Assembly (NCBI GenBank): GCA_015487635.1
Contig: WFPM01000233.1
Coordinates: 1-39,883, forward strand
From: Rhodothermus sp.
Lineage (GTDB): Bacteria > Bacteroidota > Rhodothermia > Rhodothermales > Rhodothermaceae
Direction of reading: 5' to 3'
DNA: 39,883 nt
Of this stretch, positions 19,093 through 27,960 are shown piece by piece. A program made the position numbers and the translations under genes. Every line of letters starts with the position of its first letter. Position 1 is the stretch's first letter. The notes under the pieces were generated by a model that was given only the letters and a program-made list of their open reading frames with translations, searched no databases and had not been told where the DNA came from.

Positions 19093-20063
19093 GCCTGGAG
19101 CAGGGGAAGAGCGGCCAAATTTTCCCGGATGCGCTGCTCCGGATCGGGATGCGTGTCGGGCTGAAACGGCTCGCCGGTCAGCTGCTCGTAGACCTCGATG
19201 TAGCGGCGGGCAATCTCCACGCGCACGTCGTCCGGTAGATCGGGCAATTGCTGGCCCGGCTGGCCCATGAAACCGTGCGCCATCAGCCATTCGCGCACGA
19301 ACTCCTTGGAGAGCTGCCGCTGTGGGAGTCCCTTGCGCAGCCGTTCCTCATACTCGTCCGCATAGAAGTACCGGGACGAGTCCGGCGTGTGGACCTCGTC
19401 GATCAGCCGAATGGTGCCCTTCTCGTCAATGCCGAACTCGTACTTCGTATCGACGAGAATCAAGCCGCGTCGCGCGGCCATCTCGGCACCGCGACGGTAG
19501 AGGGCCAGCGCCATGGCCTCGAGGCGGTCGAACGTCTCCGCGTCCAGCAGTCCCCGCGCGAGGATTTCTTCGCGGCTGATGTCTTCGTCGTGGCCCTCTT
19601 TCGCCTTGGTGGCCGGCGTCAGGATCGGTTCGGGAAGGCGTGCATTCTGCACGAGCCCTTCCGGCAGCTTTTTCCCACAGAGTTCCCGCCGGCCGCTCCG
19701 GTAGACCCGCCAGGCATGCCCGGCCAGATAGCCCCGCACCACAAATTCAATAGGGATCGGACGACACCGCCGGGCTACCGTCACGTTCGGGTCCGGCACT
19801 GCCTCCACATGGTTGGGGACCAGATCGGCCGTGTGGCGGAAAAAGTACGCGGCCAGCTGATTCAGCACCTGGCCTTTGAACGGGATGGTCTGGCGCAGAA
19901 TGTGATCGAAGGCTGAAATGCGATCGGTCGTGACGATCACCAGATGCCCGTCCACCGTGTAGACGTCGCGCACCTTGCCCCGGTAGGGCGGGCCCAGCTC
20001 CTGGAGGTCGGTCTCCCGAAGCGTTCGGTTCAGTTGCGCGCGAATCAGGGATTCCGAGACCAT
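19077..20063 (-). CDS. purC: Phosphoribosylaminoimidazole-succinocarboxamide synthase
   Basis: 328 residues, the longer (yeast ADE1-like) form. Catalyses ATP-dependent joining of CAIR and aspartate to SAICAR in purine synthesis. Visible motifs: YRGKVRDVY (ATP loop), TTDRISAFDH, IPIEFVVRGYLAG, PEPILTPATKAKEGHDE and LVDTKYEFG/IDEVHTPDSSRY, all canonical. Lies 4 nt after the LacI-type regulator gene on the same strand, so the two form an operon. Convergent with and overlapping the nitrilase gene by 16 nt, with no room for a terminator between them. Confidence 0.97.
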   Translation of the reverse strand: MVSESLIRAQLNRTLRETDLQELGPPYRGKVRDVYTVDGHLVIVTTDRISAFDHILRQTIPFKGQVLNQLAAYFFRHTADLVPNHVEAVPDPNVTVARRCRPIPIEFVVRGYLAGHAWRVYRSGRRELCGKKLPEGLVQNARLPEPILTPATKAKEGHDEDISREEILARGLLDAETFDRLEAMALALYRRGAEMAARRGLILVDTKYEFGIDEKGTIRLIDEVHTPDSSRYFYADEYEERLRKGLPQRQLSKEFVREWLMAHGFMGQPGQQLPDLPDDVRVEIARRYIEVYEQLTGEPFQPDTHPDPEQRIRENLAALPLLQAQLSR

Positions 20064-20067
20064 TTTC

Positions 20068-21111
20068 TCAGGTACGTCCGCAGTTGCTCGAATAACGAAC
20101 CTTCAACTGTGGCACCACCAGCACCTCCAGTGGCGGATCCTGTCGCTTTCCTTCAACACGCTCCACCAAGAGCCGGGTAGCCTCGCGGCCCACCGTATGC
20201 ATATTCTGGGAGACGCTGGAAAGGCCGATATACTCGCTGACCTTGATGTCGTCGTAGCCCACCAGCGCCACATCGGCGGGCACGCGCAGCCCGGCCTCCC
20301 GTAATGCTTTCCAGGCACCGATGGCCTGCACGTCGCTGCTGGCGAAGACGGCCGTTACGCGCGGCTCGATCTTCAGCAGGTCCTGCATGGCCTCGTAGCC
20401 GGCTTCCTCGCTGAAGCCGGCATGTTTTTCCGTCTTGCCGGCGCGTACCAGTTCAGGAGCGAAGGGGATCCCGGCCGCCTCCAGCGCCTCCCGATAGCCG
20501 GCGATGCGATCGAGCTGCAGGCTGCCCTCCGTATGCGAACGGATCATGCCGATGCGGCGATGCCCACAGGCGATCAGGTGTTCGACAGCCTTTCGGGCGC
20601 CGACTCGGTCATCCCAGTAGAAGCAGTCGAAGTCGGTGTGGTGATAGCCCACCATCACCACCGGTGCATGCAGTGCCCGGAGTTCCAGCGTGAGCTTCTC
20701 GTCGACGGGCAATCCGATCAACAGCAGGCCGTCGACAGCGCCACGCCGCAGAAAGTTGAGCAACTTCTGCTGGGGGTACTTCGAGCCCAGGTCGCTCAGC
20801 AGCAGGTCGGCGTCCACGTTTTCCATGGCCGTGCGGACGCCCTTGAGGATTTCGTTGTGGAAGGGCGTTGTAAACGACGTGACGGCCACGGCCAGCACGC
20901 GCGTTTTCTTCTGAGCCAGCGTACGAGCCGTCCGGTCCGGGCGAAACTGAAGCTGCTCGATGGCCCGCAGAACTCGTTGCCGCGTTTCTTCCGAAACGTC
21001 ACTGGAGTTATTCAGCACACGCGAGACCGTCGAGATGGCAACGCCTGCTTCCCGGGCGACGTCGTAAATGGTGACCTTATCTTTCTTTCTGGGACGAATG
21101 CGCTGCGCCAT
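20068..21111 (-). CDS. LacI/PurR-family transcriptional regulator
   Basis: 347 residues. N-terminal helix-turn-helix VTIYDVAREAGVAISTVSRVLNN (res ~13-35) with the hinge helix about RTARTLAQKK, followed by a periplasmic-binding-protein-like effector domain (TRVLAVAVTSFTTPF ... VDGLLLIGLP ... GYDDIKVSEY). Effector unknown. Placement directly upstream of purC is suggestive of a purine signal, but LacI proteins in this lineage more often sense sugars, so I leave the ligand open. The upstream region contains short palindromes that could be operators (AACG-5-CGTT at 21135-21147 and the 14-bp site at 21248), fitting autoregulation. Confidence 0.92.
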   Translation of the reverse strand: MAQRIRPRKKDKVTIYDVAREAGVAISTVSRVLNNSSDVSEETRQRVLRAIEQLQFRPDRTARTLAQKKTRVLAVAVTSFTTPFHNEILKGVRTAMENVDADLLLSDLGSKYPQQKLLNFLRRGAVDGLLLIGLPVDEKLTLELRALHAPVVMVGYHHTDFDCFYWDDRVGARKAVEHLIACGHRRIGMIRSHTEGSLQLDRIAGYREALEAAGIPFAPELVRAGKTEKHAGFSEEAGYEAMQDLLKIEPRVTAVFASSDVQAIGAWKALREAGLRVPADVALVGYDDIKVSEYIGLSSVSQNMHTVGREATRLLVERVEGKRQDPPLEVLVVPQLKVRYSSNCGRT

Positions 21112-21247
21112 AAGCGGGGCCTCCAGGTGATTTAAACGATTGCCGTTGATTCAGCACACAGGGCCACAATGACAATGTTCCTCTGTAATATAATTTCGTT
21201 TCCGGAAGCGAGAAACCTGAAGCACATACCCTGACAAGGGCTTAATA

Positions 21248-21261
21248 ATTTGTTAACAAAT
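21248..21261. promoter_or_regulatory. Perfect 14-bp palindrome upstream of the LacI-type gene
   Basis: ATTTGTTAACAAAT is perfectly self-complementary and sits about 137 bp upstream of the regulator start in an AT-rich stretch that differs from the surrounding GC-rich DNA. LacI-family operators are palindromes of this size, so an operator is plausible, but the central CG typical of many is replaced by TTAA. Confidence 0.35.
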
Positions 21262-21325
21262 AGATTAGGTCATGTGGACATTCAAGGGAAATTCTTTGCT
21301 TTTTAAGCTTGATACATCACATGAG

Positions 21326-21450
21326 GATCCTGGGCGCACCGCCCGAGATAACCGCACCTTCATCAATGCCGTACTCCTGGATTGCTCGCACCGGCGCCCC
21401 TGGTGTGACCTTCCCGAACGCTTCGGCAACTGGAACACGTTCTACTAGGG
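21326..21450 (+). pseudogene. IS5-type transposase, N-terminal remnant
   Basis: Conceptual translation gives [17 protein letters not shown], then (after a frame jump) WIARTGAP, then (jumping back) [16 protein letters not shown] followed by a stop codon. This is the well-known N-terminal block of IS5-family transposases ([38 protein letters not shown]). Two compensating frameshifts, a stop, and the absence of downstream catalytic motifs show it is dead. No terminal inverted repeats or target duplications were recognised around it. Confidence 0.72.
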
Positions 21451-21514
21451 CAACACAGTCGGCTGTTTCTGGTGCGCTGTGGTTTCCGGCCGGGCCTCTT
21501 GGAGCGCGAAGGGC

Positions 21515-21906
21515 CGGGCGGCGCTCGCCCCTTTACGTAAGACGTACCGGTCAACTGTGGCTGCAGCCGCTTGATTACCGCGAGGCCGGGCACTTCTTTG
21601 CCGACTACGGGTGGCGCGAGCATATAGGGAGCGCTATGCTGCCGTCGAGTCCAAGGTGCCGCCGGCAGCGCGGACAGGCGGGAGTGGACGGGAGATTTTG
21701 AGCTGGATCTGATGGCCGAGCATGCAGATGAAAGATGGACGATCGGGGAGTGTAAATGGACGCAACAACCGATAGGGGTGGAGATGCTCAGGGAACTGCA
21801 ATCGCGATGGAGCGGCCTGGCCAGAGGCGGAGGTTGCCGGCAGGTGCGGTATTTCATTTTTTTCCAGCGGCGGCTTTACGCCCGGACTATTGCGGCAACG
21901 AGATGA
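21515..21906 (+). pseudogene. Archaeal-type AAA ATPase/DUF234 protein, decayed fragments
   Basis: Two pieces in different frames. Around 21525-21625 is LYVRRTGQLWLQPLDYREAG then HFFADYGWRE, like the post-Walker segment of archaeal-type ATPases (RRTGQ ... PLDYREAARFFP). Around 21693-21906 is DFELDLMAEHADERWTIGEC then KWTQQPIGVEMLRELQSRW, like the C-terminal DUF234 nuclease-like domain (ElDlvA ... vGECKW). The Walker A/B part and the region between the two pieces are missing, and the frames do not join. Family recognition is from motifs only. Confidence 0.6.
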
Positions 21907-22091
21907 GGCGATCAGGCTGCTGAGCTTGGCAGAACTTTTCAGTGGGGGTTAGCTCGACGGCCTGACCAGCAAGGGCCGGGATTTCCGCAAAACCACGGGC
22001 CAGCCTTGAAAAGCCCGGCCGCACGTCTGAAGGACGTATTGCAGATGCAACCGTCTGCCTGGGCATTAGCCCCCTTGCACGAGCCGGCCTT

Positions 22092-22137
22092 CTTGTGTAA
22101 AGAGGGAATCGAGGACAAAATGAATCCTTACACAAGG
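22092..22137 (-). repeat. Oriented palindromic element, copy A
   Basis: Minus strand reads CCTTGTGTAAGG, a 25-nt centre starting ATT, then TTACACAAG. The arms are 9 bp perfect. An outer stem GCACGAGC/GCTCGTGC lies exactly 7 nt outside each arm; it is not seen in the other copies. Located in decayed sequence 0.2 kb after the ATPase remnant. Confidence 0.75.
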
Positions 22138-22383
22138 AGCTCAGCTCGTGCCGGCGGCGCTGCGGTGATCGTTCTCGTTTGCAAAGCCCCGGAGTGCTTG
22201 TCGAATTGCGTTGCGCTATGCGTGCTGCGGGAGCGCCGCCCGGGCTTCGCAAGTTTCCGCCACCTGAATGAGCTTCAGTCACATCCGTGGTTGGGATTAG
22301 AAACGCGGAACGTCAGGGAATAATAAACGCTGCCTGTCCCGATGGTTATCTGTGTTTGGGACCGCTTCCAATCTCGTTAGAAG

Positions 22384-22412
22384 TTGACTTTTTCAAGAGT
22401 CTTCATTAACTA
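22384..22412 (+). promoter_or_regulatory. Possible sigma-70-like promoter
   Basis: TTGACT, 17-nt spacer, TAACTA, ending 39 nt before the start of the FG-GAP protein gene. The spacing is ideal and the local sequence is AT-rich compared with flanks. It would drive the five-gene surface cluster. Bacteroidota promoters often deviate from this consensus, so confidence is limited. Confidence 0.4.
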
Positions 22413-22451
22413 ATCATAAAAGCGCATCCACTCACCAACCGGGGAAGCGCT

Positions 22452-25187
22452 ATGTCTAAAGCTACTCCGCTCTGTATGCTGGCTGCGTTAATCATTGCCT
22501 GGCCACTGCAGGCTCAGAAGACGGATTACGTCTTCAACGTACCGGTCAGCAGTAACTTTCAGGATCCTTATACCGTGGGATTTCACTCGGGCGCGCGCGG
22601 TGCCTATGGCCCCTGTGATATGGATGGCGACGGTCTGGTGGAGGTTCTGGTAACGGACTACTCGGGCGGCGGTCGCGTCTACGTGATCGAAAACAAAGGA
22701 GTGGATACTTGGGAGCTGGTCTATGCTACTCCCTGGATGGACTCAACCAGTACTTCGTATAATGCTCGCTATGCCGTCTGTGGCGATCTCGACAGCGATG
22801 GCAACGGCGAGTTCATGTTCCTATCGGGCAGAAACTACAGCGCAACAAACCCGCTGGTGGACCAGCTTAACCTGCGACCGGGGCTTTTTGTCTACGAGTT
22901 TACCGGCACTGATGACGACTACGGAACGGGCCCTGCTTCCATCTACGATTTTCCGGACGATCTGCCTGATCGCTGGGTTAGCGAGCAAATGGTCGTGGCC
23001 GATGTAGATGGGGATGGGCAGCAGGAGCTGCTCTTTCCGAACAATGGTCGTAACAACCGCTACGATAACTGGTACATTCTATCCGTAACCGGCGACATTG
23101 GAAGTGGCTTTGAAGTGTGGGTCGAGGAAGCGCGCATCAGCAGTCGCGCGTCAGAGGATTTTGACCCGGTCAATCGTGGCGGTGGCAGCCCCTATGCGAT
23201 TCTACCCGCCGATCTGGACGGCGACGGTACGTATGAACTGTCGATGCACTCATGGAACAATTTTAACTTTACCAACGGGGATGTGGTGGGTCCAGATCAG
23301 TTCCGGTTCCCTGACGCGAATGCGCAAAACGTATATGTACACGCCTCCAGTGGCGACCACGTCGCGCTCTTCGGCGGGGTAGTGGTAGATATCAACGGCG
23401 ACGGGGACGACGAGGTTTTTTATCCGAATTTCTACACCGGGCAACTGGCCGTCCTGAACTACGAAAGTGGCGAAAATCCCCTGGAGATCACCGCCGATCA
23501 GCTCATCTTTCCACTGCTGGAGGGTCCGACAAATCTGGGCATCACCGCCGGTGACCTGGACGGTGATGGCCATCCGGAGTTGATCGGTGCGGGTTACGCA
23601 TATTCCGGCAGTGACTTCACAGCGGGCGAACCTTCCTATTTCATCCGCGTGGCCGAATTCACCGGCGCCGATCCAGAGGATCCGTCTTCCTATACATTGA
23701 TGGATGTCAACACGGCGCTTCCGATCGACAGCACTACGTTCAACGTGATCTTCCGGGACTCGGCCGGGGTACTGAGCCGTTACTACGAACCCAGCGGTGG
23801 GAATGACCCCTACTTCCCGGCCAAGCTCTCCTATCTCGGTGATCCTGACGGAGACGGACAGCGGGAGGTGGTGGTTTCCTTCCAGGGCGTGGACGACAGT
23901 CTGGATACCTATGATGAGGTCTGGACGGAGACGATCGCCGCGCAGCAGTGGTCTTTTGCGGCGGACGTCCGGGATGTAGCCTATTCTTCGGGCAACAATC
24001 TGGTGCTTGCACTGGTGATGGATGCTGGAGCACCGATGCTGCTGGCGCTTGATCCGGACGATGGGACAACCGTGGACACGCTGGATCTGACCGGCGTAGC
24101 TGGCGGCGACGCTGCACTCAATGCCCTGGCGGCCAGTGGATCGACGCTCCTCGGTGTGAACCTGGTAAGCGATGCCAGTACTACGGCCATTCGGCTCTAC
24201 CAGTGGTCCGGGGCGTTCACCGGAGCACCGGAAATGGTACTCGATACCATGCTGGCTTCCGGTGGCCGTTTCGGCGAAACGCTGGCATTGTTCATCAGTA
24301 GTCCCGATACCATGGCCTTTATTGGAGGCGACACGCAAATCCTTCGGGTTAGAAGTGATGGACAGAGCTCTCTGATTAACCTGCCGGCTCAGGGCGCGGC
24401 CTCGGGAGGCATTGCGACGGTTACCGGAACGCAGTTTTGGATCAATGGCGCAGGCCAGCCCGTGCGGCTGATCGACGACACGGGCCAGGTACTAGCCACG
24501 ATCGATGACAGCGTTGTGCCGCTGGATGCGGCGGGTGTCGCCTATTATCGGTTCACTCCCGACTTTGCCAGTTTCTCGTCGGAATTGCTTGCGATCGGAC
24601 CGGACAACGCCGGTACGTTTTATCTGGTCGACGTGACCGACGTCCAGAATCCGCGCCTGGTAGGAACCACCGCCAGTGGAAGCGGATCGCTGATCAGCAG
24701 TGTGGGAGGCGGGGTGGTTTTCGACACCCGTCAGCATCAGATCATCGGCGTGAACGCGGGGACTTCTGTGGAGGTCTATCCGTTCCAGTACGGATACGTA
24801 CGTACGCTTCGTGAACGCAAAGCGGCGCCGGCCCGTGCATTCATGCGGATCATTGCTTCGGATGGGCTGACGGTGGATATCGACCAGGAACGGATCATTC
24901 TTCCTTCCGACTACAGGCTTTCGGCTGCCTACCCTAATCCCTTCCGCGAGCGCATGCAGTTTACGGTCACGCTGCCGCTGGCCAGACGCATCACCGTGCG
25001 CATTTACGACATGCTCGGGCGTGAGGTGCGTACGCTGGCCCGTGATGCGTGGTACGGTCCCGGCACCCACACCTTCAGCTGGGATGGCACAGATGCGGCC
25101 GGTCAGCGTGTGGCCAGTGGCCTTTACTTCTACACACTGGAATTTGGCCACTTCCGTAAGGTGGGACAGGTAATGCTGGTGCGGTGA
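22452..25187 (+). CDS. Exported FG-GAP/VCBS-repeat protein with C-terminal sorting domain
   Basis: 911 residues with a signal peptide (residues 1-21, ending LQAQ). At least six FG-GAP/integrin-alpha-like calcium repeats are visible: CDMDGDGLVEVLVTD, CGDLDSDGNGEFMFL, VADVDGDGQQELLFP, PADLDGDGTYELSMH, VVDINGDGDDEVFYP and AGDLDGDGHPELIGA, indicating a Ca-loaded beta-propeller in the N-terminal half. The C-terminus (~res 825-911) reads LSAAYPNPF ... ITVRIYDMLGREVRTL ... ASGLYFYTLEFG ... KVGQVMLVR, a type A sorting/FlgD-like module typical of type IX-exported proteins. First gene of the surface cluster and preceded by a promoter-like site. Probably a cell-surface adhesin or scaffold; no catalytic site seen. 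Confidence 0.87.
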   Translation: MSKATPLCMLAALIIAWPLQAQKTDYVFNVPVSSNFQDPYTVGFHSGARGAYGPCDMDGDGLVEVLVTDYSGGGRVYVIENKGVDTWELVYATPWMDSTSTSYNARYAVCGDLDSDGNGEFMFLSGRNYSATNPLVDQLNLRPGLFVYEFTGTDDDYGTGPASIYDFPDDLPDRWVSEQMVVADVDGDGQQELLFPNNGRNNRYDNWYILSVTGDIGSGFEVWVEEARISSRASEDFDPVNRGGGSPYAILPADLDGDGTYELSMHSWNNFNFTNGDVVGPDQFRFPDANAQNVYVHASSGDHVALFGGVVVDINGDGDDEVFYPNFYTGQLAVLNYESGENPLEITADQLIFPLLEGPTNLGITAGDLDGDGHPELIGAGYAYSGSDFTAGEPSYFIRVAEFTGADPEDPSSYTLMDVNTALPIDSTTFNVIFRDSAGVLSRYYEPSGGNDPYFPAKLSYLGDPDGDGQREVVVSFQGVDDSLDTYDEVWTETIAAQQWSFAADVRDVAYSSGNNLVLALVMDAGAPMLLALDPDDGTTVDTLDLTGVAGGDAALNALAASGSTLLGVNLVSDASTTAIRLYQWSGAFTGAPEMVLDTMLASGGRFGETLALFISSPDTMAFIGGDTQILRVRSDGQSSLINLPAQGAASGGIATVTGTQFWINGAGQPVRLIDDTGQVLATIDDSVVPLDAAGVAYYRFTPDFASFSSELLAIGPDNAGTFYLVDVTDVQNPRLVGTTASGSGSLISSVGGGVVFDTRQHQIIGVNAGTSVEVYPFQYGYVRTLRERKAAPARAFMRIIASDGLTVDIDQERIILPSDYRLSAAYPNPFRERMQFTVTLPLARRITVRIYDMLGREVRTLARDAWYGPGTHTFSWDGTDAAGQRVASGLYFYTLEFGHFRKVGQVMLVR

Positions 25188-25199
25188 GGTTATCGGGAC

Positions 25200-25234
25200 G
25201 GCGGCCCCGGGGGTACGCAGTTTCCGGGGCCGCC
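25200..25234 (+). other. Intergenic GC-rich hairpin
   Basis: A perfect 11-bp stem GGCGGCCCCGG/CCGGGGCCGCC with a 13-nt loop, between the FG-GAP gene and the TonB receptor gene. No T-run follows, so it looks like an RNA-stabilising or attenuating hairpin within the operon rather than a full terminator. Confidence 0.55.
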
Positions 25235-25255
25235 AGATCCGGTCGAAAAGCAGGG

Positions 25256-27949
25256 ATGATGGCGACAAGGTATGGACTGCTGCTGGGATTGCTGCTTGTG
25301 CTGGTAATCCCGGCGCGAGCGCAGACCGGAAAGCTGGCGGGCCACGTCTGGGATGCCCAAACCGGCCAGCCTCTCGTCGGGGCAACCGTCTATATAGAGG
25401 AGACCGGCCAGGGAGCGGTAACCGACGCGAAGGGATACTATGTGGTGCTGAACCTGCGGCCAGGGCTCTACACCGTGCGCTTCTCTTACGTCGGCTACGA
25501 AACGGTCCGCTACACGGACGTGCGTATCACTTCGGATCAGACGCGCGAACTTGAGGTGCGCCTTCGTCCTTCGGTGGTGGCGGGCGAGGAGGTCGTCATT
25601 ACAGCCCAGCGGCCGCTTGTGCAGCGAGACCTTACCTCATCACGAAAGACCGTGGTGGCCGAGGAAATCCAGACGCTTCCGGTGGAGAGCTTTCTGGACG
25701 TGCTGGCGCTGCAGGCCGGTGTGAATCGCGGTCCATCTGGAGAACTTCACATCCGTGGCGGGCGAAGCACGGAGATCGCCTATCTGGTCGATGGGCTCTC
25801 GGTGGGCAATCCCTTCAATGCCAACGGTCTGGCTACGGAGGTGGCCACCAACGCCATCCAGGAATTGACCGTGGTTTCAGGCACCTTCAACGCGGAGTAT
25901 GGTCAGGCCATGTCGGGTATTGTCAACGTGGTGACGAAGGAGGGGGGCGAAAAGCTTGAGGGAACCTTCAGCGTCTATGCAGGCGACTACCTGACACGCC
26001 ACGAGGATATTTTCTATCTACCCCCGGGCATTCAGCGGAATACCACCACGATAGAGGGAACGCTGGGCGGACCGGTACCGCTGACCAGTAAGAAAGTGCG
26101 TTTTTTCTTTTCAGGACGGCGTGATCAGTCGGACGGGTACCTCTGGGGCATCCGGGAGCACCTGCCCTCGGATTCGGCCAACTTCAACGTCAATCCCTGG
26201 TACTACGAAATCCAGGGCCGCCCCTGGACGGCCTACATCGATTCGTTGTCCGTACCCGACGATCGTGTGCCTATGAATCCACGCACCAGTTCAAATTTGC
26301 TTTTCAAAATCACGGCCCGCCCCTTCCAGACCCTTAAAGTGGAGTACACGCACATGCGAGATCGCGCCCGCAGCAAGCCATTTGCCTTTGAGTATCGCTT
26401 CAACCCGGACGGGGTGGTCACCTATCGGGACTGGAGCCGTAACCACGCACTGCACCTTACGCACACGCTTTCTTCCCGGACCTTCTACACGATCCGGCTT
26501 TCCTACGCAACGCATTCCTTCCGCTCCTACCTCTACGAGAATCCCACGGACCCGCGTTACGTGTCGGACGGGCGCATTGTGGGTTTCCCGGGGAATCAGT
26601 TTCTCTTTGGCGGCGACCAGAAAGGCCATGTGTACGAGGACAGCCGGTCCTGGCGGGCCAAACTGGACATCACCCACCAGTTCGGACGCATTCATCAGGC
26701 CAAGGCAGGCATCGACTGGAACGTACACTTCCTTTCGCGTGAAAATTTCGTCGTACTCTACGACGGTAACCAGTATCGCGAACCCACTGTGCCGCCGCTC
26801 GACTCTCCTGCCCACGATCGCTACCGTGACCGGCGTGTACTCATCTGGAGCGCCTACGTGCAGGATAAGATGGAATTCGAGCAGTTCATCGTGAACGCAG
26901 GGGTTCGCTTTGACTACTTCTGGCCGGAGGGGGAGTACATCCCCGACCTGCTCGATCCGCTGGGCCCCCGGAAACGCGCGCGGCCGCGCTACCGCTTCAG
27001 CCCCCGACTGGGCATCTCCTTTCCCATTACTGAGACGGGCTTCATCCACTTGTCCTACGGCCACTTTTATCAGATGCCTCCGCTGCGGAATATCTACATC
27101 AACCCGGAATTTGAATTCGGGGTCGGGACTACGCCCACGTTCGGCAACGCCAATCTGCGCCCGGAACGCACTGTGATGTATGAGATCGGCCTGCAGCAGC
27201 AGCTGGGCGCGCTGGTGGCCATCGACGTGACGGCCTACTACAAGGACATTCGGGATTATCTCACGCTGCAGACCGTGCAGTTTCGCACGGCCAGCGATCC
27301 GCTCTACCGGATCTATCTGAACAAGGACTACGCCAACGTCAAGGGACTGACGTTTTCGCTTACGAAGCGGCGCGGGCGTGGCGATCGGCTGGCCGCCACG
27401 CTGGACTACACCTTCCAGATTGCCGAGGGCAACCGCGACGACGCCAACGCCTTCTACTTCAACTTCCTGTCTGGTCGTGAGACACCGCTGGAGATGGTGC
27501 CTCTGGACTTCGATCAGCGACACGTGGTGTCGAGCACGGTCACCTATGGGACGGGGCGCTGGGGCATTAGTCTGAAGGGGCAGTTTGCCACCGGCTATCC
27601 TTACACGCCCGAGTTGATCAACCAGAAGGTGGATCTCAAGCCCAACAGCGCACGCAAGCCTTCTCAGTTTACTGTGGACCTGTACTTGTACCGCTCCTTT
27701 GAAGTGGGGCCGGCCTCGCTGCAGCTTTTTGCCCGCGTGTATAACCTGTTCGACCGGCTCAACGAGCGGTTTGTTTTCAACGATACGGGGCGGGCTACCT
27801 ACTCGCTGGCCCGCTATCGTAACCTGCATGCCACATGGGAGCCCCACTACGGCAAGCCGGGGATCCATACGCTGAATGAGTACCTGACGCGCCCGCACTG
27901 GTTCGGGCCGCCACGAGAGGTACGTATCGGGATCTCGCTGTCCTTTTAA
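25256..27949 (+). CDS. TonB-dependent outer-membrane receptor (SusC/CarboxypepD-reg type)
   Basis: 897 residues from the ATG at 25256 (25259 equally possible), with a signal peptide ending PARAQ. Order: carboxypeptidase-D-like regulatory domain (GKLAGHVWDAQTGQPLVGAT ... VRFSYVGYETV, ~res 22-110); TonB plug with TLPVESFLDVLALQAGV and LHIRGGRSTEIAYLVDG (~120-200); then a long barrel with alternating strands ending RIGISLSF, a terminal Phe as barrels have. No SusD partner is adjacent; instead a large calcium-loop protein and a PorV-like barrel follow. Upstream in-frame ATG at 25184 would place 24 residues with no signal features in front, so it was rejected. Substrate unknown. Confidence 0.93.
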   Translation: MMATRYGLLLGLLLVLVIPARAQTGKLAGHVWDAQTGQPLVGATVYIEETGQGAVTDAKGYYVVLNLRPGLYTVRFSYVGYETVRYTDVRITSDQTRELEVRLRPSVVAGEEVVITAQRPLVQRDLTSSRKTVVAEEIQTLPVESFLDVLALQAGVNRGPSGELHIRGGRSTEIAYLVDGLSVGNPFNANGLATEVATNAIQELTVVSGTFNAEYGQAMSGIVNVVTKEGGEKLEGTFSVYAGDYLTRHEDIFYLPPGIQRNTTTIEGTLGGPVPLTSKKVRFFFSGRRDQSDGYLWGIREHLPSDSANFNVNPWYYEIQGRPWTAYIDSLSVPDDRVPMNPRTSSNLLFKITARPFQTLKVEYTHMRDRARSKPFAFEYRFNPDGVVTYRDWSRNHALHLTHTLSSRTFYTIRLSYATHSFRSYLYENPTDPRYVSDGRIVGFPGNQFLFGGDQKGHVYEDSRSWRAKLDITHQFGRIHQAKAGIDWNVHFLSRENFVVLYDGNQYREPTVPPLDSPAHDRYRDRRVLIWSAYVQDKMEFEQFIVNAGVRFDYFWPEGEYIPDLLDPLGPRKRARPRYRFSPRLGISFPITETGFIHLSYGHFYQMPPLRNIYINPEFEFGVGTTPTFGNANLRPERTVMYEIGLQQQLGALVAIDVTAYYKDIRDYLTLQTVQFRTASDPLYRIYLNKDYANVKGLTFSLTKRRGRGDRLAATLDYTFQIAEGNRDDANAFYFNFLSGRETPLEMVPLDFDQRHVVSSTVTYGTGRWGISLKGQFATGYPYTPELINQKVDLKPNSARKPSQFTVDLYLYRSFEVGPASLQLFARVYNLFDRLNERFVFNDTGRATYSLARYRNLHATWEPHYGKPGIHTLNEYLTRPHWFGPPREVRIGISLSF

Positions 27950-27960
27950 AACGGTGGGAG

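Larger units (their letters stand above)
21907..22451. other. Gene-free accessory stretch
   Basis: No convincing gene on either strand: open frames here have odd composition (Arg/Ser/Pro/Cys-rich) and no motif. It contains palindromic element copy A (22092-22137), a promoter-like site (22384-22412), and an 8-bp arm pair GCACGAGC/GCTCGTGC placed symmetrically 7 nt outside element A, making a two-tier hairpin. Confidence 0.5.

Noticed and set aside
21887-22282. 131-residue minus-strand open frame
   Set aside because: Composition is rich in Arg/Ser/Pro, no motif is seen, and it runs across palindromic element A and decayed DNA.
23250-24338. 362-residue minus-strand open frame inside the FG-GAP gene
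   Set aside because: It is antisense to well-defined calcium repeats and carries no recognisable domain.
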